Source: VRUE01 sp035693025 (GTDB lineage Bacteria > Actinomycetota > Thermoleophilia > Solirubrobacterales > 70-9). From it: a DNA stretch of 64,000 nucleotides. Location of the stretch: assembly GCA_035693025.1 (NCBI GenBank), contig DASSHI010000001.1, positions 226,045-290,044 of the forward strand, given 5' to 3'. Under the pieces are notes generated by a model, which was given only the letters and a program-made list of their open reading frames with translations, was not told the DNA's origin and did no database searches. Below, one piece after another: positions 34,303-43,401 of the stretch. Numbering within the stretch: position 1 is the stretch's first letter; each line of letters begins with the position of its first letter. A program made the position numbers and the translations under genes.

Positions 34303-37209
34303 GTGAGACGCCGCCGCAACCTCTTCATCCTGCTCTTCGTCGTGGCGCTGATCGCGCTCTCGGGGCTGGTCATCGCCAACAAGAAGACCCAGCTCGGCCT
34401 CGACCTGAAGGGCGGCGTCCAGCTCGTCCTGCAGGGCCGCCCGACCCCGCAGCAGCCGACGATCGACAGCGGCTCGATGGAAAGGGCCGTCGACATCATC
34501 CGCTCCGGTTGCGATCAGCTCGGCGTCTCGGAGATCGAAGTCGCGAGGGTCGGCAGCGATCAGATCCAGGTCGGGATACCCGGCGCGACCAGCGTCGGCA
34601 AGGCGACCGAATGCGCGACCAAGCCCGCCCGGCTCTACTTCTTCGACTGGGAACCGAATCTGATCGGCCGCGAGAAAGCGATCGGCGGGGTGCCCAGCAG
34701 CGAACCGCCGAAAGGCGCGCTCGAAGAAGCCGAAAAGGAATGGAAAGGCGCCGGTCGCAATCCTTCCAAACAGGAAAACCAGCAGCTGCTCTTCGCCGGC
34801 GCTTACGCGAGCGAGTACAACGCGGCGAAGCTCGCCGCCGAACAGAAGCCGGTCCCTGACTGCGAAAACTGCAGTCAGCCGACCACCTATTACCTGTTCC
34901 AGAAGACCCTGCCGCACAAGCTGATCGACGGGCCGGAGTTCACCAAGGAAGACCTCTACATCGACCCCAACGGCAAAAAACGGCCGCACAACGCCGGCGA
35001 AGTCGTGAAGGTCCCGCAGGGGACGATCGTGATCTCCGAAAAGCCGAGCGACAGCCAGGGGCAGACGATCGAAGACGCCGAGCCCGGTTGGTACGCCTTC
35101 AAAGACGATCCCGCTCTCTCCGGCACGGAAATCACCAACCCGAAGGCCGAAGAGCAGGAATTCGGACCGGCCGTGACCTTCGGCTTCACCGGCGACGGCC
35201 GCAAGGCGTTCCAGGAAGTCACCCGGCAGATCGCCCAGCGCGGCCAGGCGCGCGCCATCGGCCCCGCCTCCGGCGAACAGGCCGAAGCGCTCTCGGGCCA
35301 CTTCGCCGCCGTTCTCGACAACGAAGTCAAGACGCGGCCGATCATCAACTTCGCCCAGAACCCCGATGGGATCGACGGGCGCACGGGGGCGCAGATCTCC
35401 GGCGGCTTCAATGGGATCGGCGACGCCCAGGACCTGGCCAGCTTCCTGCAGCGCGGCGCGCTGCCGATCAACCTCAACCTGATCAGCCAGACGCAGGTCT
35501 CGGCGACGCTCGGCAGCGAAGCGCTCCATCAGGGCATCAAGGCCGGGATCATCGGCCTTGCCCTCGTCGTCATCTTCCTGCTGATCTTCTACCGCTTCCT
35601 GGGCCTGATCGCGGCGCTGGCGCTGGGTGCTTACGGGGTGATCTTCTTCGCCCTGATCAAACTGATCCCGATCACCCTGACGTTGCCGGGGATCGCCGGC
35701 CTGATCCTGACGATAGGCGTGGCCGCCGACTCGAACATCGTCATCTTCGAGCGGATCAAGGAGGAGGTGCGCGCCGGCAGACCCATGGCCAGCGCGATTG
35801 CCGCCGGCTACCGGCGCGGGATCGCGACGATCGTCGACGCCAACGTCGTCACCCTGCTGACCGCCTTCATCCTCTTCGTCCTGGCGACGGCCGGGGTCAA
35901 GGGCTTCGCCTTCACGCTCGGCGTCGGCACGATCGTCTCGCTGCTGACCGCCGTCGTCTTCACCCAGGCGCTGCTGCTCAGCATGAGCCGCTCGCGCCTG
36001 CTGCGCTCGCCGAGCGTGCTCGGCGCCGCGGGCGGCCAGCGCGTGCGCTGGCACTTCGACTTCATGGGGGCGAGCCGCTGGTTCTTCACCCTCTCTGGCT
36101 GCATCCTGATCGTCGGCGCGCTGGCGCTGGCGACCAAGCAGCTCAACCTCGGCATCGATTTCGAGTCCGGCACGCGGGTCGAGGTCGCGCTGACCAAGCC
36201 GACCGACGAGGAAGGCGTGCGCGAAGCGCTCGACAAGGTGGGCGTCTCCGGCGCCGAGGTGCAGCGCGAGAGCAACCCGGGCCTCGGCGACAACGTCTTC
36301 CTGATCCAGTCGAGCACGTTGAAACCGAGCCAGATCAACCAGATGCAGCGGGAGCTCGAACGCGAGTACGGGATAGCCGCCAACGGCTTCGACAGCAACA
36401 GCGTCGGGCCGACCTTCGGCGCCACCGTCGCCAAGAGCGCCCGCAACGCGCTGATCTTCTCGCTGCTGGTGATCTGCGCCTACATCGCCTTCCGCTTCGA
36501 CCCGAAATTCGCGGTGCCCGTCCTGATCGCCATCTTCCACGACATCCTGATCACGGCGGGCGTCTACGCCCTTACCGGCCGGGAGGTGAGCAGCGGAACG
36601 GTCGCCGCATTCCTCACCATCTTGGGCTACTCGCTCTACGACACGATCATCGTCTTCGACCGAATACGCGAGAACATGCCGCGAATGCCGCGAGCTGCGT
36701 TCTCGCAGATCGTCAACCGCTCGATGAGCGAGGTGCTGACCCGCTCGCTGGCGACCAGCTTCACCACCCTGCTCGCGGTGGTCTCGCTGCTGGTCTTCGG
36801 CGGCGCGACCCTGCAGGACTTCGCCTTCGCAATGATGGTCGGGATCATCTCCGGCACCTACTCGTCGATCTTCATCGCCTCGCCGGTGCTGACCGCCTGG
36901 AAAGAACGCGAGAAAGGCTTCTCCCGCCGCCGCGAGCGGATCGCCGAGGTCGAGGGCGTCGTGCCGGCCTTCGCCGACGACATGACTCTGGCGAAGCTGG
37001 GGGAGGACGGGGAGACCGACGCCGAGATCGAGGAGGAGCTGGCCGCGGTCGCCGTGGCCGACCCACCTGCCGCCGGCAACGGCGGCGATCCCGCCGCGGA
37101 GGAACCCGCCGCGCCGCCGGCGGACCCGGCGGCGGCCGAGCGCCGCGAGCGCGACGAGCGCCGCCGCGAACGGCGCAAACAGCGGCGCAAACATGGGAGG
37201 AATCGCTAA
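34303..37209 (+). CDS. secDF: Fused protein-export subunit SecDF
   Basis: 968 residues, GTG start. SecD and SecF help Sec-dependent export using the proton gradient. SecD half: TM1 ~7-25, LGLDLKGGVQLVLQG, a large external domain (~45-400), then five helices with GIAGLILTIGVAADSNIVIFERIKEE. SecF half from ~590: NLGIDFESGTRVEVAL, then TMs with FAVPVLIAIFHDILIT and LGYSLYDTIIVFDRIREN. The C-terminal ~90 residues are an acidic then Ala/Pro then Arg-rich tail. Separate secD and secF are more usual in Actinomycetota, so a single fused gene is notable. GAA/AAA codons are unusually common in the external SecD domain. Confidence 0.95.
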   Translation: MRRRRNLFILLFVVALIALSGLVIANKKTQLGLDLKGGVQLVLQGRPTPQQPTIDSGSMERAVDIIRSGCDQLGVSEIEVARVGSDQIQVGIPGATSVGKATECATKPARLYFFDWEPNLIGREKAIGGVPSSEPPKGALEEAEKEWKGAGRNPSKQENQQLLFAGAYASEYNAAKLAAEQKPVPDCENCSQPTTYYLFQKTLPHKLIDGPEFTKEDLYIDPNGKKRPHNAGEVVKVPQGTIVISEKPSDSQGQTIEDAEPGWYAFKDDPALSGTEITNPKAEEQEFGPAVTFGFTGDGRKAFQEVTRQIAQRGQARAIGPASGEQAEALSGHFAAVLDNEVKTRPIINFAQNPDGIDGRTGAQISGGFNGIGDAQDLASFLQRGALPINLNLISQTQVSATLGSEALHQGIKAGIIGLALVVIFLLIFYRFLGLIAALALGAYGVIFFALIKLIPITLTLPGIAGLILTIGVAADSNIVIFERIKEEVRAGRPMASAIAAGYRRGIATIVDANVVTLLTAFILFVLATAGVKGFAFTLGVGTIVSLLTAVVFTQALLLSMSRSRLLRSPSVLGAAGGQRVRWHFDFMGASRWFFTLSGCILIVGALALATKQLNLGIDFESGTRVEVALTKPTDEEGVREALDKVGVSGAEVQRESNPGLGDNVFLIQSSTLKPSQINQMQRELEREYGIAANGFDSNSVGPTFGATVAKSARNALIFSLLVICAYIAFRFDPKFAVPVLIAIFHDILITAGVYALTGREVSSGTVAAFLTILGYSLYDTIIVFDRIRENMPRMPRAAFSQIVNRSMSEVLTRSLATSFTTLLAVVSLLVFGGATLQDFAFAMMVGIISGTYSSIFIASPVLTAWKEREKGFSRRRERIAEVEGVVPAFADDMTLAKLGEDGETDAEIEEELAAVAVADPPAAGNGGDPAAEEPAAPPADPAAAERRERDERRRERRKQRRKHGRNR

Positions 37210-37212
37210 GCG

Positions 37213-37479
37213 ATGGCTCTGCTGGTCTGGTTCACGATGGGGATCGCGCTCTGGCACTTCACCGTCTTCCTGCCCGATCGCTTCTGGCAGGGAATCGTCG
37301 GCGCCTTTCTCGGCTCGGTGATCGGCGCCGTCGTCTTCGGCGCAATCGTCGAGATCGCGTCCGATCGCGGCATCGGCAACACCGACGTCGCCACCGCGCT
37401 GACCGCGATCCCAGGCGTGGTGATCGGTCTTGCGGTCGTCTGGGCGATCGGCGTTCGCTCGGAGCAGACCAGGGCCTGA
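37213..37479 (+). CDS. Small two-to-three-helix membrane protein
   Basis: 88 residues, ATG 3 nt after the secDF stop behind GGGAGGAA. Three hydrophobic segments: LVWFTMGIALWHFTVFLP, IVGAFLGSVIGAVVFGAIVEIA and VVIGLAVVWAIGV. The middle segment has a GxxxG-type Gly/Ala pattern reminiscent of small transglycosylase-associated (GlsB/YeaQ) proteins, but the match is weak. Probably co-transcribed with secDF. Confidence 0.6.
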   Translation: MALLVWFTMGIALWHFTVFLPDRFWQGIVGAFLGSVIGAVVFGAIVEIASDRGIGNTDVATALTAIPGVVIGLAVVWAIGVRSEQTRA

Positions 37480-37532
37480 ATCTCCCTGCATCTTGCGGGC
37501 TTCGCGGATCGTTTTGCCGCCGATTCCGTGCC

Positions 37533-37538
37533 TAGCTT
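37533..37538 (+). promoter_or_regulatory. Putative -10 box for leaderless recJ mRNA
   Basis: TAGCTT lies 7 nt before the ATG at 37546. This supports ATG 37546 over the in-frame GTG at 37528, which lies upstream of the box. Confidence 0.45.
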
Positions 37539-37545
37539 GGAGGGG

Positions 37546-40077
37546 ATGTCGGAGACCCTTCACGCGTACAAGGCGGAGCCCTACTCGTACTCCGAGGCAA
37601 GGGCCCTCTCCGACGAGCTGGGGCTGAGCGAGCCGGTCGCCGTCACTCTCGTGCGGCGGGGATATCGGACGCCCGAGGCCGCTCGTGCGTTCCTGGCTGC
37701 CGACGAGTCGCATCCGCCCGGGGCTTTCGGCTCGATGGGCGAGGTTGTCGAGCTGGTCGCGATGGCGATCGACGCCGGCAGCCGGATCACCGTGCACGGC
37801 GATTTCGACGTCGACGGGGTCTGTGCGACGACGATCATGGTCAGCACGCTGCGTGAGCTCGGGGCCGAATGCGACTGGCTGATCCCCGACCGGATCGCCG
37901 ACGGCTACGGGCTGTGCGCCGAGAACATCGAGAAGCTGGCGGAGCGGGGGACCGAGCTGCTGATCACGGTCGACTGCGGCATTACTTCAGTGGACGAGGT
38001 CGCGCTCGCCAAGTCGTTGGGCATGGAGGTCGTCGTCACCGATCACCACCAGCCGGGTGACACGTTGCCGGATTGTCCGATTCTGCATCCGGCTGTCGAC
38101 GGGTATCCGTTCGAGGAGCTGTGCGGGACCGCGGTGGCTTGGAAGCTGGCGAGCGCGTTGCGGGGGGAGTCGGGGGGCACTCCCCCGGAGACCGTTGCGC
38201 AGCCGATCGTGGGCGTGGGTTCGAACGTGGTTTCAGGAGTCTCCGGGGGAGTGCCCCCCGATGCCCCTGTCGATGCCGATCTCGATCTTGTTGCTCTGGC
38301 CACCGTGGCCGACGTCGTGCCTCTGGTCGGGGAGAACAGGTCGCTCGTGCGGCGGGGGCTGGAGGAGGTTCGGCGGGCGCGGCGGCCTGGGATGCGGGCG
38401 TTGTTGGAGGCGGCCAAATGCGAGCCGACGCAGTTGGACGAGGGCGATCTGGCGTTTCGGTTGGCGCCGCGGATCAATGCTGCGGGGCGGCTGTACCGGG
38501 CCGATGCGGGGGTGGAGCTGTTCCTGACCGAGGATGAAGCTCGGGCGCAGGAGATTGCGGTGGAGCTGAGTCGGGCGAACAGCGAGCGGCGGGCCACCGA
38601 GCGGGAGGTCGATACTGCGGCCGAGGCTGCGCGGCGTGAGCTGCCCGACGAGCTGCGCGAAGCCCGTGGGCTGGTGCTGGCGGGGGAGGGGTGGCACCCG
38701 GGGGTGATCGGGATCGTCGCCTCGCGGCTGGTCGAGCGTCATCACCGCCCTGTCGTCGTCATCTCGCTCGACGGCGAAGGGGGCGGGCGGGGATCGGGGC
38801 GGAGCATCCCCGGGTTCGATCTGCTCGCCGGGCTGGAGGCCTGTGCCGAGCACCTGGACGGGTTTGGAGGGCACCGGGCCGCTGCCGGGCTGCAGTTGCG
38901 GGCCGCGAACGTGAAGGCGTTCCAGGCCGCGTTCGCGGCGCACGCCACCTCGGTCCTCGGTCCGGAGGACCTGAGGCGCACCGAGCGGATCGACGCGATG
39001 GTCGGCGGAGCGGGGCTGGGCCTAGATCTGGCCGAGGAGCTGCAGCAGCTGGCCCCGTTCGGCATGGGCAACCCGGGGGTGCGGCTGCTCGTGCCCTCGG
39101 CCCGGGTGCGCGACGTGCGGGCGATGGGCGAAGGCAAGCACGCCCGCTTCAGCCTCCACAGCGGCGCCCATCGCGCCCTCGGTGTCGCCTTCGGCCGGGC
39201 GAGCTTGGGCGTGGGCGAGGACGACCCGGTCGATGCCGCCGTGCGGTTGGAGATCAACCGCTGGAACGGCTCGATCGAGCCCCGCGTGGTCCTGCGCGAG
39301 CTGTACCCGCGCGAGCCGGCCGCGGTCGACACCGCCGCGGACCGGTGGTGGCGGCGTTTCGAGCGCGAGCTCGCCGCCGACCCCGAAATCCCCTCCGAGC
39401 GCCGTAGAGCTTTGGGTCGCATAGCGGAGCAAACCTCTACGGCGCCCGATGGCAGGGAGGTGGTGCGGCCGCGCAGCTCGCCCGCCGCCGTGGTGGGGGA
39501 GTTGGCGTCGAGCGGCGCGGGGGAGGTGCTGGCCGTGGTCGCCTGCGTGGAACGGCGGGCGGCGCTCGCGGGGCCGGGCGTCGCATTGGCCGATGCCGCT
39601 GCGCTGGAGGCCGAGCCGGCGCTTGCGACGCGCTTCGAGCACGTAGTGCTCGTCGACCCGCCGCAGTTCGCCCACGTCGAGGAGCTGGCGATGCAGGGAG
39701 AGGGGTACGCCCACCTCGCCTGGGGGGAGGCCGAGCACCGCTTCGCGGCGGCAATGCTGGACGTGCAGCTCGCCCGGCGAGAGGTCCTGATCGGCACCTT
39801 CAGGGACCTTCGCGAGGCCGGTGAGGCGAGTGGGGAGGAGCTGCTCGAGGCACTGCGCGGCGGCGGCAGGTTCCCCCGCTCTCCCGTGGTCGCCGCCCGC
39901 TGCCTGCGGGTTCTGGGCGAGCTCGGCCTGGTCCAGGGGGCGCCCGCCGCCGGTGACGGCAGCCTCGGCGTCGTATCCTCAGAGGGCACGGAACTGGAGC
40001 GCTCGTCGGCATATCGAGCCTACGGCGCTCGCCACCAGGAGGGTCAGCGATTCCTCGAACGACGAAAGAGTCCCTAG
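37546..40077 (+). CDS. recJ: Single-strand DNA exonuclease RecJ, carrying two palindromic inserts
   Basis: 843 residues. RecJ degrades single strands 5' to 3' in recombination and repair. DHH domain: HGDFDVDGVCATTI (~86-99), VDCGITS, VVTDHHQPGD (~162-171). DHHA1 domain: RSIPGFDLLAGLEACA, FGGHRAAAGLQL. OB fold to ~600, then a ~240-residue C-terminal extension. Two segments are encoded by palindromes: residues ~209-238 (38171-38260, rich in Gly/Pro/Val) between the second and third DHH motifs, and residues ~619-633 (39400-39444) in a linker after the OB fold. Both keep frame, and all catalytic motifs remain, so the enzyme is probably active. Confidence 0.93.
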   Translation: MSETLHAYKAEPYSYSEARALSDELGLSEPVAVTLVRRGYRTPEAARAFLAADESHPPGAFGSMGEVVELVAMAIDAGSRITVHGDFDVDGVCATTIMVSTLRELGAECDWLIPDRIADGYGLCAENIEKLAERGTELLITVDCGITSVDEVALAKSLGMEVVVTDHHQPGDTLPDCPILHPAVDGYPFEELCGTAVAWKLASALRGESGGTPPETVAQPIVGVGSNVVSGVSGGVPPDAPVDADLDLVALATVADVVPLVGENRSLVRRGLEEVRRARRPGMRALLEAAKCEPTQLDEGDLAFRLAPRINAAGRLYRADAGVELFLTEDEARAQEIAVELSRANSERRATEREVDTAAEAARRELPDELREARGLVLAGEGWHPGVIGIVASRLVERHHRPVVVISLDGEGGGRGSGRSIPGFDLLAGLEACAEHLDGFGGHRAAAGLQLRAANVKAFQAAFAAHATSVLGPEDLRRTERIDAMVGGAGLGLDLAEELQQLAPFGMGNPGVRLLVPSARVRDVRAMGEGKHARFSLHSGAHRALGVAFGRASLGVGEDDPVDAAVRLEINRWNGSIEPRVVLRELYPREPAAVDTAADRWWRRFERELAADPEIPSERRRALGRIAEQTSTAPDGREVVRPRSSPAAVVGELASSGAGEVLAVVACVERRAALAGPGVALADAAALEAEPALATRFEHVVLVDPPQFAHVEELAMQGEGYAHLAWGEAEHRFAAAMLDVQLARREVLIGTFRDLREAGEASGEELLEALRGGGRFPRSPVVAARCLRVLGELGLVQGAPAAGDGSLGVVSSEGTELERSSAYRAYGARHQEGQRFLERRKSP
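38171..38260. repeat. 90-bp palindromic element inside recJ
   Basis: Arms 38171-38192 and 38239-38260 are perfect 22-bp inverted repeats (inner part ACTCCCCCGGAGAC and its complement). The 46-bp spacer holds a TTCGAA at its centre-right. The total is exactly 30 codons. The encoded peptide is rich in Gly, Pro, Ser and Val and falls in a loop that varies in length among RecJ proteins. Confidence 0.85.
39400..39444. repeat. 45-bp dispersed palindrome, copy 2 (inside recJ, inverted)
   Basis: Arms CGCCGTAGAGCTTTG and CAAACCTCTACGGCG, one mismatch, around a loop containing GCATAGCGGA, the reverse complement of the loop in copy 3 (TCCGCTATGC). It is therefore in opposite orientation to copies 1 and 3. 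In frame: 15 codons. Confidence 0.88.
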
Positions 40078-40109
40078 AGCAACGCGAGCTCCTCGCCGAC
40101 CTCTTCGCC

Positions 40110-42260
40110 GTGGTCGAGGAGTTCGATTCGGCGCCCGCGGTCGATCGCGACGCGCTTGCCCACGCCTTCGACTTCGCCTGCGACCATCACGCCGACCAGC
40201 TCCGCCACTCCGGCGACGAGTTCATCACCCATCCGGTCGGAGTCGCCCAGATCTGCGCCGGCATGCGGCTCGACACGGAGACGCTCTGCGCTGCGCTGCT
40301 GCACGACACGGTCGAGGACACCAGCGCCAGCCTGGAGGAGATCCGCTCGGAGTTCGGCGAGGAGGTCGCACAGCTGGTCGACGGGGTCACCAAGTTGACC
40401 GGGATGACCTTCGAGAGCCGCGACGAGCGCCAGGCAGAGAACTACCGCAAGATGATGGTGGCGATGGCCACCGACGTCAGGGTGATCCTGATCAAGCTGG
40501 CCGACCGTCTGCACAACATGCGCACCTTGGGCGCCCTGCCGAAGCAGAAGCAGATGGCGAAGTCGCGCGAGACGCTGGAGATCTACGCGCCGCTGGCCCA
40601 TCGGCTGGGGATCCACGCGATCAAATGGGAGCTGGAGGACCTCGCCTTCGCCACCCTGCACCCGCGCAAGTACAAGGAGATCAAACAGCTCGTCGCCCAG
40701 CAGCGCGACGAGCGCGAGGTCTACGTCAGCGAGGCCGGTCGCTTCCTCGGGGATGAGCTGCAGGCCGTCGGCATCGAGGCCGAGATCTCCGGGCGGGCCA
40801 AGCACTTCTACTCGATCTACACGAAGATGACCAAGAAGGGCCGCGAGTTCAACGAGATCTTCGACCTCACGGCGATGCGGGTGATCGTCGGCTCGGTCAC
40901 CGACTGCTACGGCGCGATCGGCGTCATCCACTCGCTCTGGAAGCCGCTGCCGGGCCGCTTCAAGGACTTCGTCGCGATGCCGAAGGCCAACATGTACCAG
41001 GCGCTGCACACGACTGTGATCGGGCCGGAAGGCAAGCCGCTGGAGATCCAGATCCGCACCGCCGAGATGCACGACCTGGCCGAGTACGGAATCGCCGCGC
41101 ACGTTGCCTACAAAGAGGGCGGCGCCGCCGATCCGAAGCGCGAGAAGATGACCTGGCTGCGCCAGCTGGTCGAGGCCGAGGGCGAGCAGGACCCGGCCGA
41201 GTTCCTCGAATCGCTCAAGGTCGACCTGTTCGAGGACGAGGTCTTCGTCTTCACCCCCAAGGGCGAGGTCAAGAACCTCTCAGCGGGGTCGACGCCGCTC
41301 GACTTCGCCTACGCGGTCCACACCGACGTCGGCCACCGCTGCGTCGGCGCCAAGGTCAACGGCTCGATCGTGCCGCTGCACTACCAGCTGCGCTCGGGCG
41401 ACATCGTCGAGGTGCTGACCGCGAAGCAGAACCGCGGCCCCTCGCGCGACTGGCTGAAGCTCGTGCGGACCAGTCGCGCCCGCAACAAGATCCGCGCCTT
41501 CTTCAAACAGGAACGGCGCGAGGACGCCGAGAAGAAGGGCCGCGACGCGCTCGAGGAGGCGCTGCGCAAGCGCGGCCTGCCGATGCAGAAGCTGGCGATG
41601 TCGCCGCTGCTGGCGCAGGTGATCCGCGAGATGGGCTTCCACAAGGCGACCGAGTTCTACATCGCCCTCGGCCAGGGCAAGATCGCCACCAAGGCGGTTG
41701 CCAACAAGTTGATGCAGCGCCTCAAAGAGGGCGAGTCGGTCGAGGACGAGCAGCCGATCGGCCTGGAGGGCGCCCGCGAGGACAAGGCGCGGCGGACCAA
41801 GGACGCCTCCGAATACGGCATCCGGGTCAAGGGCGCCGACAACGTCGCCGTGCGGCTGGCCAAGTGCTGCCGGCCGGTGCCGGGCGACACGATCGCGGGC
41901 TACGTCTCGCTCGGCCGCGGGATCACCATCCACCGCGCCGACTGCAAGAACGTCAAGGCGTTGATGAAGTCGCCTGAACGCTTCGTCGAGGTCGCCTGGG
42001 CGGGGGAAAACGAGTCGACCTACAGAGTCGAACTGCAGATCGACGCCTACGATCGCACCCGTCTGCTCGAGGACCTCTCGCGCACCTTCGCGGAGGCCGG
42101 CATCAACATCCTCGGTGCCAGTTGCATGACCAAGCACCCGATGGTGAAAAACCGTTTCGTGATCGAGGTCGGCGACACCGAGCAGCTCAAGCAGTGCATC
42201 TCTCGCCTGCGCAACGTCGAGAGCGTCTTCGACGCCTACCGCATCACTCCGACGAGCTGA
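40110..42260 (+). CDS. rel: Bifunctional (p)ppGpp synthetase/hydrolase Rel
   Basis: 716 residues from GTG at 40110. HD hydrolase: HSGDEFITHPVGVAQI, AALLHDTVEDT, with LADRLHNMRTL. Synthetase: GRAKHFYSIYTKM, FDLTAMRVIV, NMYQALHTTVIGP, EIQIRTAEMHDLAEYGIAAH. Then TGS (~390-450), zinc-finger/RIS region CCRPVPGDTIAGYVSLGRG and the C-terminal ACT domain. All active-site motifs are intact, so both activities are expected. The start is uncertain: the in-frame codons just upstream (LEQRELLADLFAV) look protein-like but offer no ATG, GTG or TTG after the recJ stop. Confidence 0.95.
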   Translation: MVEEFDSAPAVDRDALAHAFDFACDHHADQLRHSGDEFITHPVGVAQICAGMRLDTETLCAALLHDTVEDTSASLEEIRSEFGEEVAQLVDGVTKLTGMTFESRDERQAENYRKMMVAMATDVRVILIKLADRLHNMRTLGALPKQKQMAKSRETLEIYAPLAHRLGIHAIKWELEDLAFATLHPRKYKEIKQLVAQQRDEREVYVSEAGRFLGDELQAVGIEAEISGRAKHFYSIYTKMTKKGREFNEIFDLTAMRVIVGSVTDCYGAIGVIHSLWKPLPGRFKDFVAMPKANMYQALHTTVIGPEGKPLEIQIRTAEMHDLAEYGIAAHVAYKEGGAADPKREKMTWLRQLVEAEGEQDPAEFLESLKVDLFEDEVFVFTPKGEVKNLSAGSTPLDFAYAVHTDVGHRCVGAKVNGSIVPLHYQLRSGDIVEVLTAKQNRGPSRDWLKLVRTSRARNKIRAFFKQERREDAEKKGRDALEEALRKRGLPMQKLAMSPLLAQVIREMGFHKATEFYIALGQGKIATKAVANKLMQRLKEGESVEDEQPIGLEGAREDKARRTKDASEYGIRVKGADNVAVRLAKCCRPVPGDTIAGYVSLGRGITIHRADCKNVKALMKSPERFVEVAWAGENESTYRVELQIDAYDRTRLLEDLSRTFAEAGINILGASCMTKHPMVKNRFVIEVGDTEQLKQCISRLRNVESVFDAYRITPTS

Positions 42261-42261
42261 C

Positions 42262-43236
42262 TCAGGCGACGATCGTCAGCGCGCTGGGGGAGGCACTCAG
42301 CTCCAGGCGCGTCTTCTCGCCGATGTAGTCGCCGTCGACCTGGACCGGGAATGGCCTTTGGCCCTCGTCCCTCGTCTCGGATATCGATGTGATGGTCACC
42401 GCGGTTACGTCTTCGAAGTGTTCGATCTGTCGGTGTCGCGCCGCCGGCCGCTTCTCGCTGAAGAGCCGCGGGATCAAGGTCGGCATGTCTCGTTGCGCGG
42501 CTCGCTTCAGCACCCCCAGCGAAAGGGTGCCGTCGTCGATCTCGACCCCCTCGCAGACGCGGATCGGGCTGCTGGCGAAGTAGGTGAAGGGGTCGGAGTT
42601 CTGGGCCAGGGCGGTGACCCCCTCGCTCGCCCGCCCGTCGATCTCGACCCGCAGGCGCACCGGTTTGACCATGTAGCTGCGGTAGAAGGCCGAGACCGCC
42701 GCCCAGGTGTAGTAGTAGGGACCGGCGCGGGACTTGAGGCGGGGGTGGGCGTCGACCCGCTTGACCACGGTCGCGTCGATGCCGACGCCGCAGGAGAAGA
42801 CGAAGTGACGCTGGTCGACCGTGCCGAGGTCGATCTTGCGCGGCGCCCACTCGTCGAGGAGGGCGAGCAGGTGCTCGGTCGCGTCGACCACGTCGTTGGG
42901 GATGCCGAGGGTGCGGCAGACGACGTTGGTCGAGCCGCCGGGCAGAACCGAGACCGGCACGTCGGTGCCGGCGAGCCCGTTGGCGACCTCGTTCAGCGTC
43001 CCGTCGCCACCGAAGGCGACGACGATGTCATAGCCGTGGTCGCGCACCTCGCGGCCGATCTCGGTGGCGTGGTTCTGGGCCTCGGTGGCGACCACCTCGA
43101 CTTCGTAGCGCCCCTGCAGCGCGTAGACGACCAGGTTCTTCAGTCTGTCCGAGACGGTCGTCGCATACGGGTTGACGATCAGCAGCATCCGCTTCTTGGC
43201 GGGCCTACGCGATTTTCCGGAGCCGAGCCTGACCAT
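42262..43236 (-). CDS. Diacylglycerol/sphingosine-kinase-like lipid kinase
   Basis: 324 residues from ATG at 43236; an upstream in-frame start would add a Pro/Arg-rich stretch not seen in the family. DAGK catalytic domain: LLIVNPYATT, VVAFGGDGTLNEVANGLAGTD, VSVLPGGSTNVVCRTLGIP. The C-terminal part (VEIDGRASEGV, DGDYIGEKTRLELS) is the usual beta domain. Bacterial members phosphorylate diacylglycerol or build phosphatidylinositol mannoside-type and other lipids. A TAGATT box lies 10 nt before the start. It is convergent with rel; the stops are one base apart. Confidence 0.88.
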   Translation of the reverse strand: MVRLGSGKSRRPAKKRMLLIVNPYATTVSDRLKNLVVYALQGRYEVEVVATEAQNHATEIGREVRDHGYDIVVAFGGDGTLNEVANGLAGTDVPVSVLPGGSTNVVCRTLGIPNDVVDATEHLLALLDEWAPRKIDLGTVDQRHFVFSCGVGIDATVVKRVDAHPRLKSRAGPYYYTWAAVSAFYRSYMVKPVRLRVEIDGRASEGVTALAQNSDPFTYFASSPIRVCEGVEIDDGTLSLGVLKRAAQRDMPTLIPRLFSEKRPAARHRQIEHFEDVTAVTITSISETRDEGQRPFPVQVDGDYIGEKTRLELSASPSALTIVA

Positions 43237-43401
43237 CGAGCGCTGCAATCTATGCTGCCTGGGCATTGCGGGGCCTACCGCCGACCGGGGAAGGTCGACG
43301 GCTCTGGCAATCGCCGGCCTTACGGTACACATGCGGTCTTATTTTGGTGAGTTGTGATATTCAATCGACCGCAAGTGGGCTAACTAGGGAGGTTGTTTGT
43401 C

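Noticed and set aside
34198..37797. Very long (~1,200 codon) open frame on the minus strand opposite secDF
   Set aside because: Shadow frame of high-GC coding DNA: no start or domain, Asp/Arg/Gly-rich peptide, opposite a gene with full SecDF motifs.
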